Shown here piece by piece: positions 1 through 7,886 of a DNA stretch of 16,417 nucleotides. Numbering within the stretch: position 1 is the stretch's first letter; every line of letters begins with the position of its first letter. This DNA is from CAZAGT01 sp964484515. Lineage in GTDB: Bacteria > Desulfobacterota > DSM-4660 > Desulfatiglandales > HGW-15. Below the pieces are notes generated by a model. It saw nothing but the letters and a program-made list of their open reading frames with translations. It searched no databases and had not been told where the DNA came from. A program made the position numbers and the translations under genes. Location: NCBI GenBank assembly GCA_964484515.1, contig CAZAGT010000084.1:1-16417 (forward strand), read 5' to 3'.

Positions 1-52
1 CACCCTTGGCGCCTGGAATCTGCAGCATCCTCGACTTTTGCAACGTTAGGGT
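1..52. repeat. Right half of a dispersed palindromic repeat (copy A, cut by window edge)
   Basis: Bases 1-52 match 11279-11330 in the same orientation, differing only at positions 7 and 26 (50 of 52 identical); the match stops at about base 53. The copy at 11244-11330 shows that this is the right part of a larger imperfect palindrome, so the left arm of this copy should lie just before the window. It sits downstream of the minus-strand DUF169 gene and contains no reading frame of its own. Confidence 0.85.
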
Positions 53-81
53 ATACTTGTGGTTTACCGATCGCCCCTCCA

Positions 82-97
82 CCCTTTTGGTAAAGGG
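82..97 (-). terminator. Small hairpin downstream of the DUF169 gene
   Basis: CCCTTT (82-87) and AAAGGG (92-97) form a perfect 6-bp stem around a 4-base loop, 15 bases beyond the stop codon of the minus-strand gene. No clear T-run follows in the minus-strand direction, so it is at best a weak terminator or a 3'-end stabiliser. Confidence 0.3.
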
Positions 98-111
98 GGA
101 ATAAAGGGAAA

Positions 112-864
112 TCAAACGGAAGAAATCCTCTTTTTCACTTTTTGCCAGTCAGTGGCAATCACAAAGCTCTCATCCATGTCCTCGACCATCCCGCTAAACT
201 TGTTCATCGGTACGGCAAAGGTCAGGGTGTCCTTGGGGACGTAAGGCCGGGCAGACACATCAAACATCCCGAGGATTGCCCTGGGACGCTCGGACTCCCG
301 CTCGAGATAGGGATACTGGACGATGGAGGCGCAGCCGGCACAGAACGGTGCGTATACCCCGTCCGGCTCCGGCTCGGCAAAATTCGCGAGGGTAAATAAC
401 CCCGATAGGGTATCTGCTTGAGCGAAAAAGGTGACTATCTCCGGCTCATCAAACGACTCGAGCATGTCCCATCTCTTGAAGACGATGTACTTCGCAGGCG
501 CCTTGAACGCGGGCGTCTGCTTCATGAACTCCATGACGAGTTCGGGCGTCTTCTTATACCGTTCGCCCTCAAGCTTTCCAGGTATGCCGCAGGAGAGGAA
601 ATACTCGAAGTTGGGCATGATTTGATCGGCAAACCCCAGATACCGCTTACCCCCGTGACACCCGACAGAATCCGGGGCAAAACGAAGAGATGTCCCCTTG
701 CGAACCTTGGCGAGCACACCGATGAGGCACTGATGTCCTGAGGGCGCCGTCACGAGTTCGACGCCGTCCTCCTGGTCTGTGTAAAAGCACGTGATCGGAA
801 GCTCGGGACTATTAAAATACTTCTTCCATTGCTCCATGAACTTCTCTTTGAGTCTCATTTCCAT
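112..864 (-). CDS. DUF169 family protein
   Basis: This 250-residue protein matches the pattern of the DUF169 family (COG2043), common in archaea and anaerobic bacteria and of unknown biochemical role. Visible marks are conserved-looking cysteines at 46, 69 (VGCHGG), 92 (CGIPG) and a CxxC pair at 175/178 (PFCAGC), plus the FAVPMNKFSGM segment near the C-terminus. No signal peptide or membrane segment is seen, so it is probably cytoplasmic. The start is the ATG at 864, supported by AAGGGG about 8 bases upstream; a second ATG two codons later is possible. The stop of a short-chain dehydrogenase remnant lies only five bases before this start, so the present promoter may come from decayed upstream DNA. 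The Cys pattern could bind a metal or Fe-S cluster, but that is inference. Confidence 0.85.
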   Translation of the reverse strand: MEMRLKEKFMEQWKKYFNSPELPITCFYTDQEDGVELVTAPSGHQCLIGVLAKVRKGTSLRFAPDSVGCHGGKRYLGFADQIMPNFEYFLSCGIPGKLEGERYKKTPELVMEFMKQTPAFKAPAKYIVFKRWDMLESFDEPEIVTFFAQADTLSGLFTLANFAEPEPDGVYAPFCAGCASIVQYPYLERESERPRAILGMFDVSARPYVPKDTLTFAVPMNKFSGMVEDMDESFVIATDWQKVKKRISSV

Positions 865-869
865 CGAAC

Positions 870-995
870 CTACCCCTTCTTAGTCAGCGTTTGGCAGCCG
901 AGCACTCCCCGGTTCATAAGGGGCTCTGCAATAGCTTTTCCAATTCCACTCAAACCGCCCGTTACAACTGCACAGGTACCTACAAGTTTCATCAT
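870..995 (-). pseudogene. N-terminal remnant of a short-chain dehydrogenase/reductase
   Basis: From an ATG-ATG pair at 995 the minus strand reads MMKLVGTCAVVTGGLSGIGK followed by AIAEPL, then drifts into unfamiliar sequence and stops at 870. The TGGxxGIG segment with its preceding beta strand is the classic Rossmann nucleotide-binding start of the SDR family, where about 250 residues are expected; only about 30 are recognisable here. No catalytic Ser/Tyr-x-x-x-Lys part follows, because the DUF169 gene begins straight after. I read it as the 5' stub of a deleted gene, now forming the leader of the DUF169 gene. A chance hydrophobic glycine-rich frame is the alternative. Confidence 0.5.
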
Positions 996-1114
996 CTTGG
1001 CCACATTCCATCCTGGCCCGTTAAACGACTTCAATTGAGAGAAAACACTCAATCTCCATCGTCCGTGTCCTTTGTCCGTTGCTCAGAGTATACAACTCAA
1101 TCCTAACAAATTTT

Positions 1115-1146
1115 GAACAGCATGCTGATTTTTTAATTATCTGTTC
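1115..1146. repeat. Small inverted repeat with an embedded 10-bp palindrome
   Basis: GAACAG at 1115-1120 is matched by CTGTTC at 1141-1146, and a perfect palindrome CAGCATGCTG occupies 1118-1127, next to an A/T-rich stretch (1127-1140). It lies upstream of the SDR remnant and DUF169 gene on the minus strand and could be an operator-like site, but it may equally be chance structure in decayed DNA. Confidence 0.3.
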
Positions 1147-1544
1147 GGGGCGCACGCCATCGATCTTAGAAGAAGATAGAAGAGTTTCAGCCTCCATGAA
1201 CAACGCCCTTCTGTCCAAATGTCATGAATCTCATTCGGATTGATGATCTTGAGCGCTTTGTGAGCCAAGTGATGTCTCATCAAGAAGAACAGGACCGTGG
1301 CGAAGACCACACCAGAGTCCATTTGCTTGCCGAAGGACCTCTGCCACTCTGATTGATATCTTTGCAGGAATTCACTATCGAACCTCTGATGCCTCACAGC
1401 CTCTTCGGCCGTTCTGCCCGATGCCGCGGGACTGCCTGGTTGCACCTGACGGGGATACCACGAAGGACCGTAACCCCAATTGAGCGAAGCCTCCATAAGG
1501 GAGCCTTCAGCAAGCAGCTCTCCGTATTTAACTGAGGGATACAC
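1137..1544 (-). pseudogene. Possible C-terminal remnant of a FAD-dependent (geranylgeranyl-reductase-like) oxidoreductase
   Basis: An open frame of 135 codons runs from GTG at 1544 to 1137, with an in-frame TAA three codons before the GTG. The part from about residue 60 (LQRYQSEWQRSFGKQMDSG, then a hydrophobic FLMRHHLAHKALKII stretch and WRLKLFYLLL) resembles the C-terminal tail of FAD-dependent reductases of the geranylgeranyl-reductase type, where a Y-x-x-x-W-R-x-x-x-G-x-x motif follows the last Rossmann part. The N-terminal FAD-binding GxGxxG domain is absent. No convincing ribosome-binding site precedes the GTG. I call it a probable remnant; it could also be a small unknown protein. Confidence 0.35.
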
Positions 1545-1667
1545 AGCGACGGATTAATGACTCACTCTATGACGGAATATAGTTTCAGAGTGCGGTGCCT
1601 TTCTTTTGACAACAGACCACGGATCACCGACATGGAGCGTTTTCGCTCTGATACAGTCTAACTCTCC

Positions 1668-1696
1668 TTGACTCAACGCCGCATTCCGCATAATGT
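1668..1696 (+). promoter_or_regulatory. Sigma-70-type promoter of the lactonase gene
   Basis: TTGACT (1668-1673) and TAATGT (1691-1696) are separated by exactly 17 bases, close to the housekeeping consensus. The expected transcription start near 1703 gives a leader of about 55 bases before the ATG at 1759. An in-frame ATG at 1693 lies inside the -10 element, which supports the downstream start. Confidence 0.7.
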
Positions 1697-1758
1697 TGGC
1701 CCAAAGGCGATTTGTATCATATGACACGCTTATCTCAACCCCAGAAAGGAGGTCTCTC

Positions 1759-3084
1759 ATGGACAAATCGAAGGGAATCAAACACGATCCGCAATCTTCA
1801 GCATCCCAGGTAACACGGCGTCAGTTCCTACAAATCCTCGGTGCAACGGCGAGTGTTGCCGCAATCGCACCCAGCGCACTCGCCCAAGAGAAGGGATCCC
1901 TCTCGAAATGGGATCAGCGTGCGGTCGCGCGGTACGTCTACGTCGGCACCTACACGGCCCCGAACTATGCCCCGGGCGGAAAAAAGCCCAGCACGGCGGA
2001 GGGCATCTACGCCTTCAGGATGGATGCGAGCCGAGGAAACTTGACGCCCGTCCAGGTCGTTAAGGACGAGAACCCCTCCTATCTGGCCATCGATCCGACG
2101 ATGAAATACCTGTACTGTGTGAACGAACTCGGGGCGGACAGTGCCGGCAAACCCCTTGGCCGTGTAAGCGCTTACAAGATCGACCCGTCGAACGGAAAAC
2201 TCAGCTTCATCAACACCGAGCCGACGAACGGCACCTGGCCCTGTCACATCTGGGTACACCCCTCCGGGATGTACCTCTTCGCAGCGAACTACGGATCAGG
2301 CAGTTTCCCGGTCTATCCCATCCGGGGCGATGGAAGCATTGGAAGGATGACCGATCTGCTCCAGGGCGTCGGCAACGGCACAGGACCCGATCAGGTCCGC
2401 CAGGAGGGACCGCACGCGCACATGATCCTCACCAATCCCGGAGCGCAACATGTCTTCGGCGTCGACCTGGGTGCCGACCAAGTCCTGACGTGGGAACTGA
2501 ACGCCGCCGCCGGCAAGCTTATGCCGGGCACCGTCCCCTACGCCAGTATCGCGTCCGGTGGTGGATGCCGGCACATGGGCTTCCATCCCAGCGACAAGTT
2601 CGCCTATGTCCTCAACGAGTTGTCCTCCTCGATGGACGTCTACGACTTCGATCCGGTCCGCGGCGCTTTCATCTGGATTCAGACCGTCTCGACGCTGCCA
2701 GAGGACACCACGCACGTCCGCCCGAAGTTCGATCCCACAAACCCTGGCAAAGTGCCGACCGGCACCAACACCACCGCGGAGATTCGGGTCCACCCGAGCG
2801 GGAGCTGGGTTTACGCGACGAACCGGGGTATGAACACCATTGCCATGTACGCTGTCGACCCGAAATCGGGAAAGCTCACCTCCACGGGCTGGGTATCGAC
2901 ACGAGGCGAGATCCCGCGTGGCATGAACATCGACCCATCGGGTGCATTCCTCTACGTGGGCAATCAGAACTCGGACCTTATCGCCATCTTCCGCGTCATT
3001 CTACGGAACGGCACGCTCGAAGGCCCGCTCCAAACGATCGATAGCCCTGTCCCGGTCGACTTCGCCTTCGGCCCACCGGCGTAG
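1759..3084 (+). CDS. Tat-exported beta-propeller lactonase (6-phosphogluconolactonase-like)
   Basis: The 441-residue product belongs to the lactonase/YkgB-type seven-bladed beta-propeller family (Pfam Lactonase, PF10282). The blades show as repeated units such as YVYVGTYT, YLYCVNEL, HPSGMYLFAANYGSGSFPVY, HPSDKFAYVLNELSSSMDVY, HPSGSWVYATNRGMNTIAMY and DPSGAFLYVGNQNSDLIAIF, and PHAHM in the middle is typical of the family. The N-terminus carries a twin-arginine signal (TRRQFLQ, R20-R21), a hydrophobic stretch and an ALA-Q cleavage site near residue 42, so the folded protein is probably exported. The start is the ATG at 1759, with AAAGGAGG 5-12 bases upstream. Cytoplasmic Pgl of the pentose phosphate pathway lacks such a signal; the true substrate here is probably an extracellular lactone or unknown. 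It appears monocistronic. Confidence 0.88.
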   Translation: MDKSKGIKHDPQSSASQVTRRQFLQILGATASVAAIAPSALAQEKGSLSKWDQRAVARYVYVGTYTAPNYAPGGKKPSTAEGIYAFRMDASRGNLTPVQVVKDENPSYLAIDPTMKYLYCVNELGADSAGKPLGRVSAYKIDPSNGKLSFINTEPTNGTWPCHIWVHPSGMYLFAANYGSGSFPVYPIRGDGSIGRMTDLLQGVGNGTGPDQVRQEGPHAHMILTNPGAQHVFGVDLGADQVLTWELNAAAGKLMPGTVPYASIASGGGCRHMGFHPSDKFAYVLNELSSSMDVYDFDPVRGAFIWIQTVSTLPEDTTHVRPKFDPTNPGKVPTGTNTTAEIRVHPSGSWVYATNRGMNTIAMYAVDPKSGKLTSTGWVSTRGEIPRGMNIDPSGAFLYVGNQNSDLIAIFRVILRNGTLEGPLQTIDSPVPVDFAFGPPA

Positions 3085-3096
3085 CTTTATCTTTCA

Positions 3097-3130
3097 GGGG
3101 TTTCCGCCTGCCTACAGCTGCAGAAACCCC
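3097..3130 (+). terminator. Hairpin just after the lactonase stop codon
   Basis: GGGGTTTC (3097-3104) pairs perfectly with GAAACCCC (3123-3130) around an 18-base loop, 12 bases after the lactonase stop. The following bases are not T-rich, so it is an imperfect intrinsic terminator. Confidence 0.45.
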
Positions 3131-3179
3131 CATTGACTGTTCTTGCCTTGGCGAAGTGAAACCCTCATCTCATGCCGAG

Positions 3180-3201
3180 GGCCCTGGCACCTGCCAGGGC
3201 C
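3180..3201 (+). terminator. Strong GC hairpin between lactonase and transporter genes
   Basis: GGCCCTGGC (3180-3188) and GCCAGGGCC (3193-3201) form a perfect 9-bp stem with a 4-base loop, followed by TTTGG. It is the most stable hairpin in this gap and probably ends transcription from the lactonase side or insulates the transporter; the short T-run leaves the mechanism open. Confidence 0.5.
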
Positions 3202-3303
3202 TTTGGCCATGGTGGGGAAACGGATACCCTTCCAAAAGACAGGCGACTCTCGCAGCAATTCCATACCGCACACTCTTCTTGAAACCACAATCAGTAAGCG
3301 ATC

Positions 3304-4647
3304 ATGATGAGATACGGCAAAACGATTTGGGGATGGGCTATGTATGACTGGGCCAATTCAGCCTTTGCCACGACTGTGATGGCCGGATTCTTTCCGATCT
3401 TTTTTAAACAGTTTTGGAGTTACGGCACCGACGTCAACGTCAGCACGGCCAAACTGGGATTCGGCAATTCGATCGCCAGCCTCTTGGTCGCATTGATGGC
3501 CCCTCTCCTCGGTGCGATCGCCGATCGGGGCTCAGCAAAAAAGATGTTTTTGGTCGTTTTTGCATACCTGGGCGCGTTGATGACCGCTGCGCTGTTCTTC
3601 ATCCAGAAGGGGCAATGGGCGTGGGCCATCGCATTCTATGCCGTTGGCGTCATCGGTTTTTCAGGTGCCAACATCTTCTATGATGCCTTACTGCCGGCGG
3701 TGGCGGACGAAAAGGACATCGATTTCGTCTCGGGTCTGGGGTTCTCCATGGGATATCTCGGCGGGGGCCTGTTGTTTCTGTTCAACGTCGTCATGACACT
3801 CATGCCGGAGAGGTTCGCGATAGCGGATGCCGCGACAGCGGTCCGATACGCCTTTGTTTCCGTAGCTTTATGGTGGGGGCTATTTACCCTATGCACTGTT
3901 CTGTGGGTGCCGGAAGCGAGGCACCCTGACCCGAGCCACAGAGGGAGAGCTATGGTTCGAGAGGGGCTGCGTCAACTGCGCGGAACTCTTGAAAGGATAA
4001 GGCACCTCAAGGTGGTGTTTCTCTTCCTTGTCGCCTACTGGTTCTACATCGACGGTGTCGACACCATCATCAGGATGGCGGTCGATTACGGCCTCTCGCT
4101 CGGTTTTGCGTCGAAAGATCTCATTATCGCCTTACTGATGACCCAGTTCATCGGATTTCCGGCCGCCCTGGCCTTCGGCAAACTGGGGCAGCAATGGGGC
4201 GTCCGCAGGTCCATTTACCTTGCCATCTGGATTTATGTCCTCATTACCCTGTGGGGCAGCAGGATGAACACCAAGGAAGAGTTCTACGTCCTGGCCGTGA
4301 TCATCGGCCTAGTCCAGGGTGGAATTCAGGCCCTCAGTCGTTCCTACTACTCGCGCCTCATCCCCAAGGATCAAGCCGCGGAATACTACGGTTTCTACAA
4401 TATGTTGGGAAAGTTCGCCACTATCCTTGGGCCGGCGCTCATGGGTACGGTTGGACTCGCAGCAAGGCGGATTCTAATGCCTTCGGCACCTACGCCGGAA
4501 GAAATGGTACAAGTGGGGCAACTCGCCGCACGGTGGGGAATCGCGTCTATCCTATTACTCTTCTTGATAGGAGCTTTATTGCTTTTCTTCGTCGATGAGG
4601 AGAAAGGAAAGGCCCAAGTGGCTTATCTCGCCCAATCCAGAATGTAG
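3304..4647 (+). CDS. MFS transporter, UMF1 (Atg22-like) family
   Basis: This 447-residue membrane protein has about a dozen hydrophobic segments and begins with the family signature MYDWANSAFATTVMAGFFP (residues 13-31), typical of bacterial UMF1/Atg22-like major facilitator proteins. GAIADRGSAKKMF near residue 75 is the cytoplasmic loop after TM2, and SRSYYSRLIPKDQAAEYYGF near residue 350 is another well-kept loop of the family. The eukaryotic relative Atg22 exports amino acids from vacuoles; substrates of the bacterial members are mostly unknown, so none is assigned. The start is one of two adjacent ATGs at 3304 and 3307; the upstream ribosome-binding site is weak. No promoter was convincing in 3202-3303. 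It converges on the aldolase gene. Confidence 0.88.
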   Translation: MMRYGKTIWGWAMYDWANSAFATTVMAGFFPIFFKQFWSYGTDVNVSTAKLGFGNSIASLLVALMAPLLGAIADRGSAKKMFLVVFAYLGALMTAALFFIQKGQWAWAIAFYAVGVIGFSGANIFYDALLPAVADEKDIDFVSGLGFSMGYLGGGLLFLFNVVMTLMPERFAIADAATAVRYAFVSVALWWGLFTLCTVLWVPEARHPDPSHRGRAMVREGLRQLRGTLERIRHLKVVFLFLVAYWFYIDGVDTIIRMAVDYGLSLGFASKDLIIALLMTQFIGFPAALAFGKLGQQWGVRRSIYLAIWIYVLITLWGSRMNTKEEFYVLAVIIGLVQGGIQALSRSYYSRLIPKDQAAEYYGFYNMLGKFATILGPALMGTVGLAARRILMPSAPTPEEMVQVGQLAARWGIASILLLFLIGALLLFFVDEEKGKAQVAYLAQSRM

Positions 4648-4663
4648 TTCGCTTCGATCACAA

Positions 4664-4687
4664 TTGGAATGTTGGAATATTGGAAAA
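4664..4687. repeat. Three tandem 8-base TTGGAAT-type units
   Basis: TTGGAATG, TTGGAATA and TTGGAAAA follow one another in the 115-base gap between two convergent genes. It looks like a small degenerate microsatellite; no terminator hairpin was found in this gap. Confidence 0.5.
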
Positions 4688-4762
4688 ATGGGTTGGTCGA
4701 GAACGCTGACCTCAAAAACATCACTCATTTTCTGCACGTTGTAGAATTTCCCAGCTGTATAT

Positions 4763-5545
4763 TTAACCCAATCGCAGGGCATTCACAATGGCGGCGGCCC
4801 TATCAAACAACATCCTTGTCTCGTATGAAATGCCGACAAAGCCGACCCCTAGATCGATCCACCGCTTTGCGGCCACCTCGTTATCGGCGAAGGTCCCAAC
4901 ACCCACACCCTTTGCCTTCGCTTTCGCAACGACCTCTTCCATCTTCTTGAGGACCTCCGGGTGATCGACCTGTCCCGGGCGACCCATGGATTGGGAGAGG
5001 TCATAGGGCCCCAGCCAAACGATATCCACGCCCTTGGTGGCAAGAATAGACTCGACGTTGGCAACACCTTCTACCCCCTCTATCTGAAGGATGATCAACG
5101 TGTCGGCGTTGGCCGTCTGAACGTAGTCCGTAAATTTCTGAGCGGAATACCCGGTGGCGCGAACATACGGATTGGCGCCTCGTTCGCCCATCGGATGATA
5201 GGTGGCACACCGGATCCCCTTCTCCGCTGCGTCAGCATTCGCTATCTGAGGAATCTGGACCCCGTAAGCCCCGATATCGAGAGGAGCCATCACCACCGGT
5301 CCGCTGTTCTCCCTGACCCTCACGAAAGGCGCGATGCCGGCCCCCGAACACGCCATGATGAGATGCTTGATCGTCTCGAGGGAAAGGGGCGAATGCTCGC
5401 CGTCGATGATGACATAGTCAAAGCCGGCGTATGCAAGGACCTCCACCACTGCCGTATCGGAGGTCTGGATATAGGTCCCAAGACGAAACGGCATGGCATC
5501 CAACCACTGCCGCTTGTCCCATGAGTTTGAGGTTGACTTCAGCAT
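4763..5545 (-). CDS. HpcH/HpaI family aldolase
   Basis: The 260-residue product is a class II (metal-dependent) aldolase of the HpcH/HpaI family, which splits or joins pyruvate-type 2-keto acids and aldehydes. It has the expected signs: DYVIIDGEHSPLSLET with the catalytic His51, Arg76 in FVRVRE, metal-binding Glu156 in ILQIEGVEG and Asp182 in GPYDLSQSMG. Length fits the family. I choose the ATG at 5545 because GGAG (complement of 5555-5558) sits 9 bases upstream; a GTG at 5554 directly abuts that site and is unlikely. It is transcribed in the direction of panB and ilvD but 248 bases after ilvD, so it may be a separate unit. Substrate cannot be told from sequence; dihydroxyheptenedioate, ketodeoxy sugar acids or a hydroxymethyl 2-keto acid are all possible. 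Confidence 0.88.
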   Translation of the reverse strand: MLKSTSNSWDKRQWLDAMPFRLGTYIQTSDTAVVEVLAYAGFDYVIIDGEHSPLSLETIKHLIMACSGAGIAPFVRVRENSGPVVMAPLDIGAYGVQIPQIANADAAEKGIRCATYHPMGERGANPYVRATGYSAQKFTDYVQTANADTLIILQIEGVEGVANVESILATKGVDIVWLGPYDLSQSMGRPGQVDHPEVLKKMEEVVAKAKAKGVGVGTFADNEVAAKRWIDLGVGFVGISYETRMLFDRAAAIVNALRLG

Positions 5546-5590
5546 ATATTTCACTCCGAATAACCTTGACGGTGCTCAAAGGGGTCCAAA

Positions 5591-5710
5591 CTCGTCATGC
5601 CGGTCCCGGGGTAATTCCGAGATGCCGGATCCGGCATCCCGCACGTTCAGAAATCACCGGTTCCCCTTCGGTTTTGCTCAGGGTGATGAGCACGTCGAAC
5701 CACGGGTTTC
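5591..5710. repeat. Degenerate intergenic repeat with an 18-bp perfect palindrome
   Basis: The ilvD-aldolase gap holds a perfect palindrome GATGCCGGATCCGGCATC at 5621-5638, preceded by GTCATGCCGGTCCCGG (5595-5610), which repeats the ATGCCGG core. Further along, 5666-5702 (CCCTTCGG...GCTCAGGGTGATGAGC...GTCGAACC) looks like a decayed copy of a dispersed intergenic sequence often seen in environmental bacterial genomes. The palindrome could act as a REP-like element or transcript 3' structure for ilvD. Confidence 0.5.
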
Positions 5711-5793
5711 GCCGGGATCACTCCTCAAGAAACCTCAGGCATGCTGCGATTCCATCCACCTTGGATCTCCCGGATAGAGTGACCTAACCACTT

Positions 5794-7488
5794 CTATTCA
5801 AATACCGCTCCCCTGACGGCCGGACCGATCAAACGCCGGTAACGCTCCAGCAGGCTCCCCCGCTCCAGGTCCGTGTGTTCGGGGATCTTCCACTCCTTTT
5901 TGCGCTGCTCAATGACCTCGTCGGCGACCTCCAGCTCGATCTTCCCGTTGGGGATGTCGATCTTGATCGTGTCTCCTTCTGCCACAAAGGCGATCGGCCC
6001 GCCCAGATAGGCCTCGGGCGTCACGTGGCCCACACACGCACCCTGGGTCCCTCCGGAGAAGCGGCCATCCGTCACCAGCGCAACCGAACTGCCGAGCCCC
6101 ATGCCGATGATCGCCGAGGTGGGCAAGAGCTGTTCCCGCATACCCGGTCCCCCCTTGGGGCCCTCATAGCGAATGACAACGACATCTCCCGATTTGATTT
6201 CTCCACCAAAAATGGCTTGCAAGGCTGGCTCTTCCTGCTCGAAAACCCGGGCTGGGCCGGCGTGGACCATCATCTCGGGCGCCACGGCCGCACTCTTGAC
6301 CACACAGCCTTCGGGTGCCAGATTCCCGTGAAGGATCGCGATGCCGCCCCGCGGACTGATCGGATTGGTGACCCGGTGGATGACTTCGTCGTCAAAGATC
6401 TCGCGGTCGGCGATGTTCTCCGCGATCGACTTCCCCGTGACGGTCATACAATCAGGATGGATCTTCCCGTGCCGGTGAAGCTCGTTCATCAAGGCGGGGA
6501 TACCGCCGGCCTCGTACATATCGCGTGGAAAGTACTTGCCGGCCGGCTTGAGCAGCGTCAGATGGGGTGTCTGCTCTGCGACGCGGGCAAACCGATCCAT
6601 CGTCAATTCAATGCCTGCTTCTTTGGCAACGGCCGGCAAGTGAAGGCAGGTATTCGTGGAACCGCCGACGGCCATGTCTACGGCTATGGCGTTTTCGAAG
6701 GCCTCGATGGTCATGATGTCGCGAGGCAGGAGATTCTGTTCATGCAGCGCCATGATTCGATGACCGGCCTGGCGTGCCAACGCCACTCGCGCCCCAAAGG
6801 TGGCAGGCGTCAGTGCACCGTCCGGCATGGTCATCCCAAGGGCCTCCGTAAGCATATTCATGCAGTTGGCCGTGCCCATCAAGGCGCATGCGCCAGGCCC
6901 AATATTCGCCACCTGTTCAAATTGGGCCAGTTCCTCTCCGCTCATGTCCCCCTTTTCCACCGAGCCCTCGGCTTCTATCAGGTCTGTATAGCAGACCCGC
7001 CTGCCCTTGAAGCAACCGTTGTCCATAGGGCCACCGCTGATCACAACGGACGGGATATTCAGTCGGGCAGCGGCCATCAGCATCCCAGGCGTGACCTTGT
7101 CGCAATTGGTCAGCAGGACCATGGCGTCGAAGGCGTGGGCGGTTATCATCAGCTCAATGGAGTCGGCGATCAATTCCCGGCTCGGCATCGGCATCTTCAT
7201 GCCCTTATGACCCGTCGCGATGCCGTCACACACGGCGATCGAGGGAAACTCCAACGGTGTTCCGCCGGCCTCGGCCACGCCGAGTTTAATCGCCTGGGCC
7301 AGTTGGTTCAGGTGAATATGCCCCGGGACCACCTCGTTAAAAGAATTGACGACCGCGACCAAGGGCTTATTCAGGTGTTCCGGGGCCCATCCCATGGCAT
7401 AGAAAAGTGAACGGTGCGTGGCCCGGTCCAGCCCTTTGGTCATAATCGAACTGCGCAGGGGTCCCCTTTTGCTGTGATTCTCTGTCAT
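5794..7488 (-). CDS. ilvD: Dihydroxy-acid dehydratase
   Basis: The 564-residue enzyme dehydrates 2,3-dihydroxy-isovalerate and -methylvalerate to the 2-keto acids that lead to valine, isoleucine, leucine and pantothenate. IlvD/Edd features are clear: VVNSFNEVVPGHIHL (residues 46-60), PSRELIADS (102-110), TNCDKVTPGM with Cys129, GPGACALMGTANCMN with Cys201 and Cys209, VGGSTNTCLHLPA, VIRYEGPKGGPGM and DGRFSGGTQG near the C-terminus, which carries the catalytic serine region. At the position where mycobacterial and plant enzymes have a PCN cysteine this one reads PGH, as in E. coli IlvD, which suggests the oxygen-labile Fe-S type (inference). The ATG at 7488 is preferred over GTG 7497 because AGGAG (complement of 7497-7501) lies 8 bases before it. 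The panB gene lies upstream in the same direction. Confidence 0.95.
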   Translation of the reverse strand: MTENHSKRGPLRSSIMTKGLDRATHRSLFYAMGWAPEHLNKPLVAVVNSFNEVVPGHIHLNQLAQAIKLGVAEAGGTPLEFPSIAVCDGIATGHKGMKMPMPSRELIADSIELMITAHAFDAMVLLTNCDKVTPGMLMAAARLNIPSVVISGGPMDNGCFKGRRVCYTDLIEAEGSVEKGDMSGEELAQFEQVANIGPGACALMGTANCMNMLTEALGMTMPDGALTPATFGARVALARQAGHRIMALHEQNLLPRDIMTIEAFENAIAVDMAVGGSTNTCLHLPAVAKEAGIELTMDRFARVAEQTPHLTLLKPAGKYFPRDMYEAGGIPALMNELHRHGKIHPDCMTVTGKSIAENIADREIFDDEVIHRVTNPISPRGGIAILHGNLAPEGCVVKSAAVAPEMMVHAGPARVFEQEEPALQAIFGGEIKSGDVVVIRYEGPKGGPGMREQLLPTSAIIGMGLGSSVALVTDGRFSGGTQGACVGHVTPEAYLGGPIAFVAEGDTIKIDIPNGKIELEVADEVIEQRKKEWKIPEHTDLERGSLLERYRRLIGPAVRGAVFE

Positions 7489-7886
7489 CTCTCGCACTCC
7501 TGCATCCCCTTGTTGTCACGCCCAACCCCCACCATAAGTGGAGTGTTGGACACAGGGCGTATGTTGTGAGCTGTTAGACTATAGGTCCTTCACGCCGATT
7601 TGGGAGGCCGTCAGGGGGTTGCCCTTTCAGTGCCGCAACTCGCAATGCTAAGGAGCTTGTTGCGCCCACAATAACCAGACATTCATCTCCGAATAGGCAC
7701 AGAAGAAGATCTCCACAGGGAAATTCGTCCTTTGGGGCCTCTCCGCAAGCTCTGGCAAAAGAACCGTGCCGTTGATTGATCTTCGGAAGTCGATGTTGCG
7801 ACGCTGAAAGGGCACTCCCTGATGGCCTCTTCCAAGCTATTCCTCTCCCCCGTGTCCAGCAAAAGACATGAGACAGGCTCAGCTTG
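7489..7886 (-). other. 398-base gap between panB and ilvD
   Basis: No recognisable gene. In the minus direction one frame stays open from within panB to 7574, giving about 104 codons after the panB stop with a protein-like stretch near DECLVIVGATSSLALRVAAL, but it has no start or ribosome-binding site of its own and I recognise no family. I found no T-box, leader peptide or convincing promoter before ilvD; a TATAGT box (complement of about 7578-7583) has no matching -35 element. Confidence 0.4.

Noticed and set aside
1693..1758. Upstream ATG extending the lactonase by 22 residues
   Set aside because: It lies within the -10 box of the promoter, has no ribosome-binding site, and would bury the Tat signal deeper; ATG 1759 has AAAGGAGG.
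5875..7410. 511-codon plus-strand open frame
   Set aside because: It is antisense to ilvD and only reflects the codon bias of that gene; no family resemblance or start signal.
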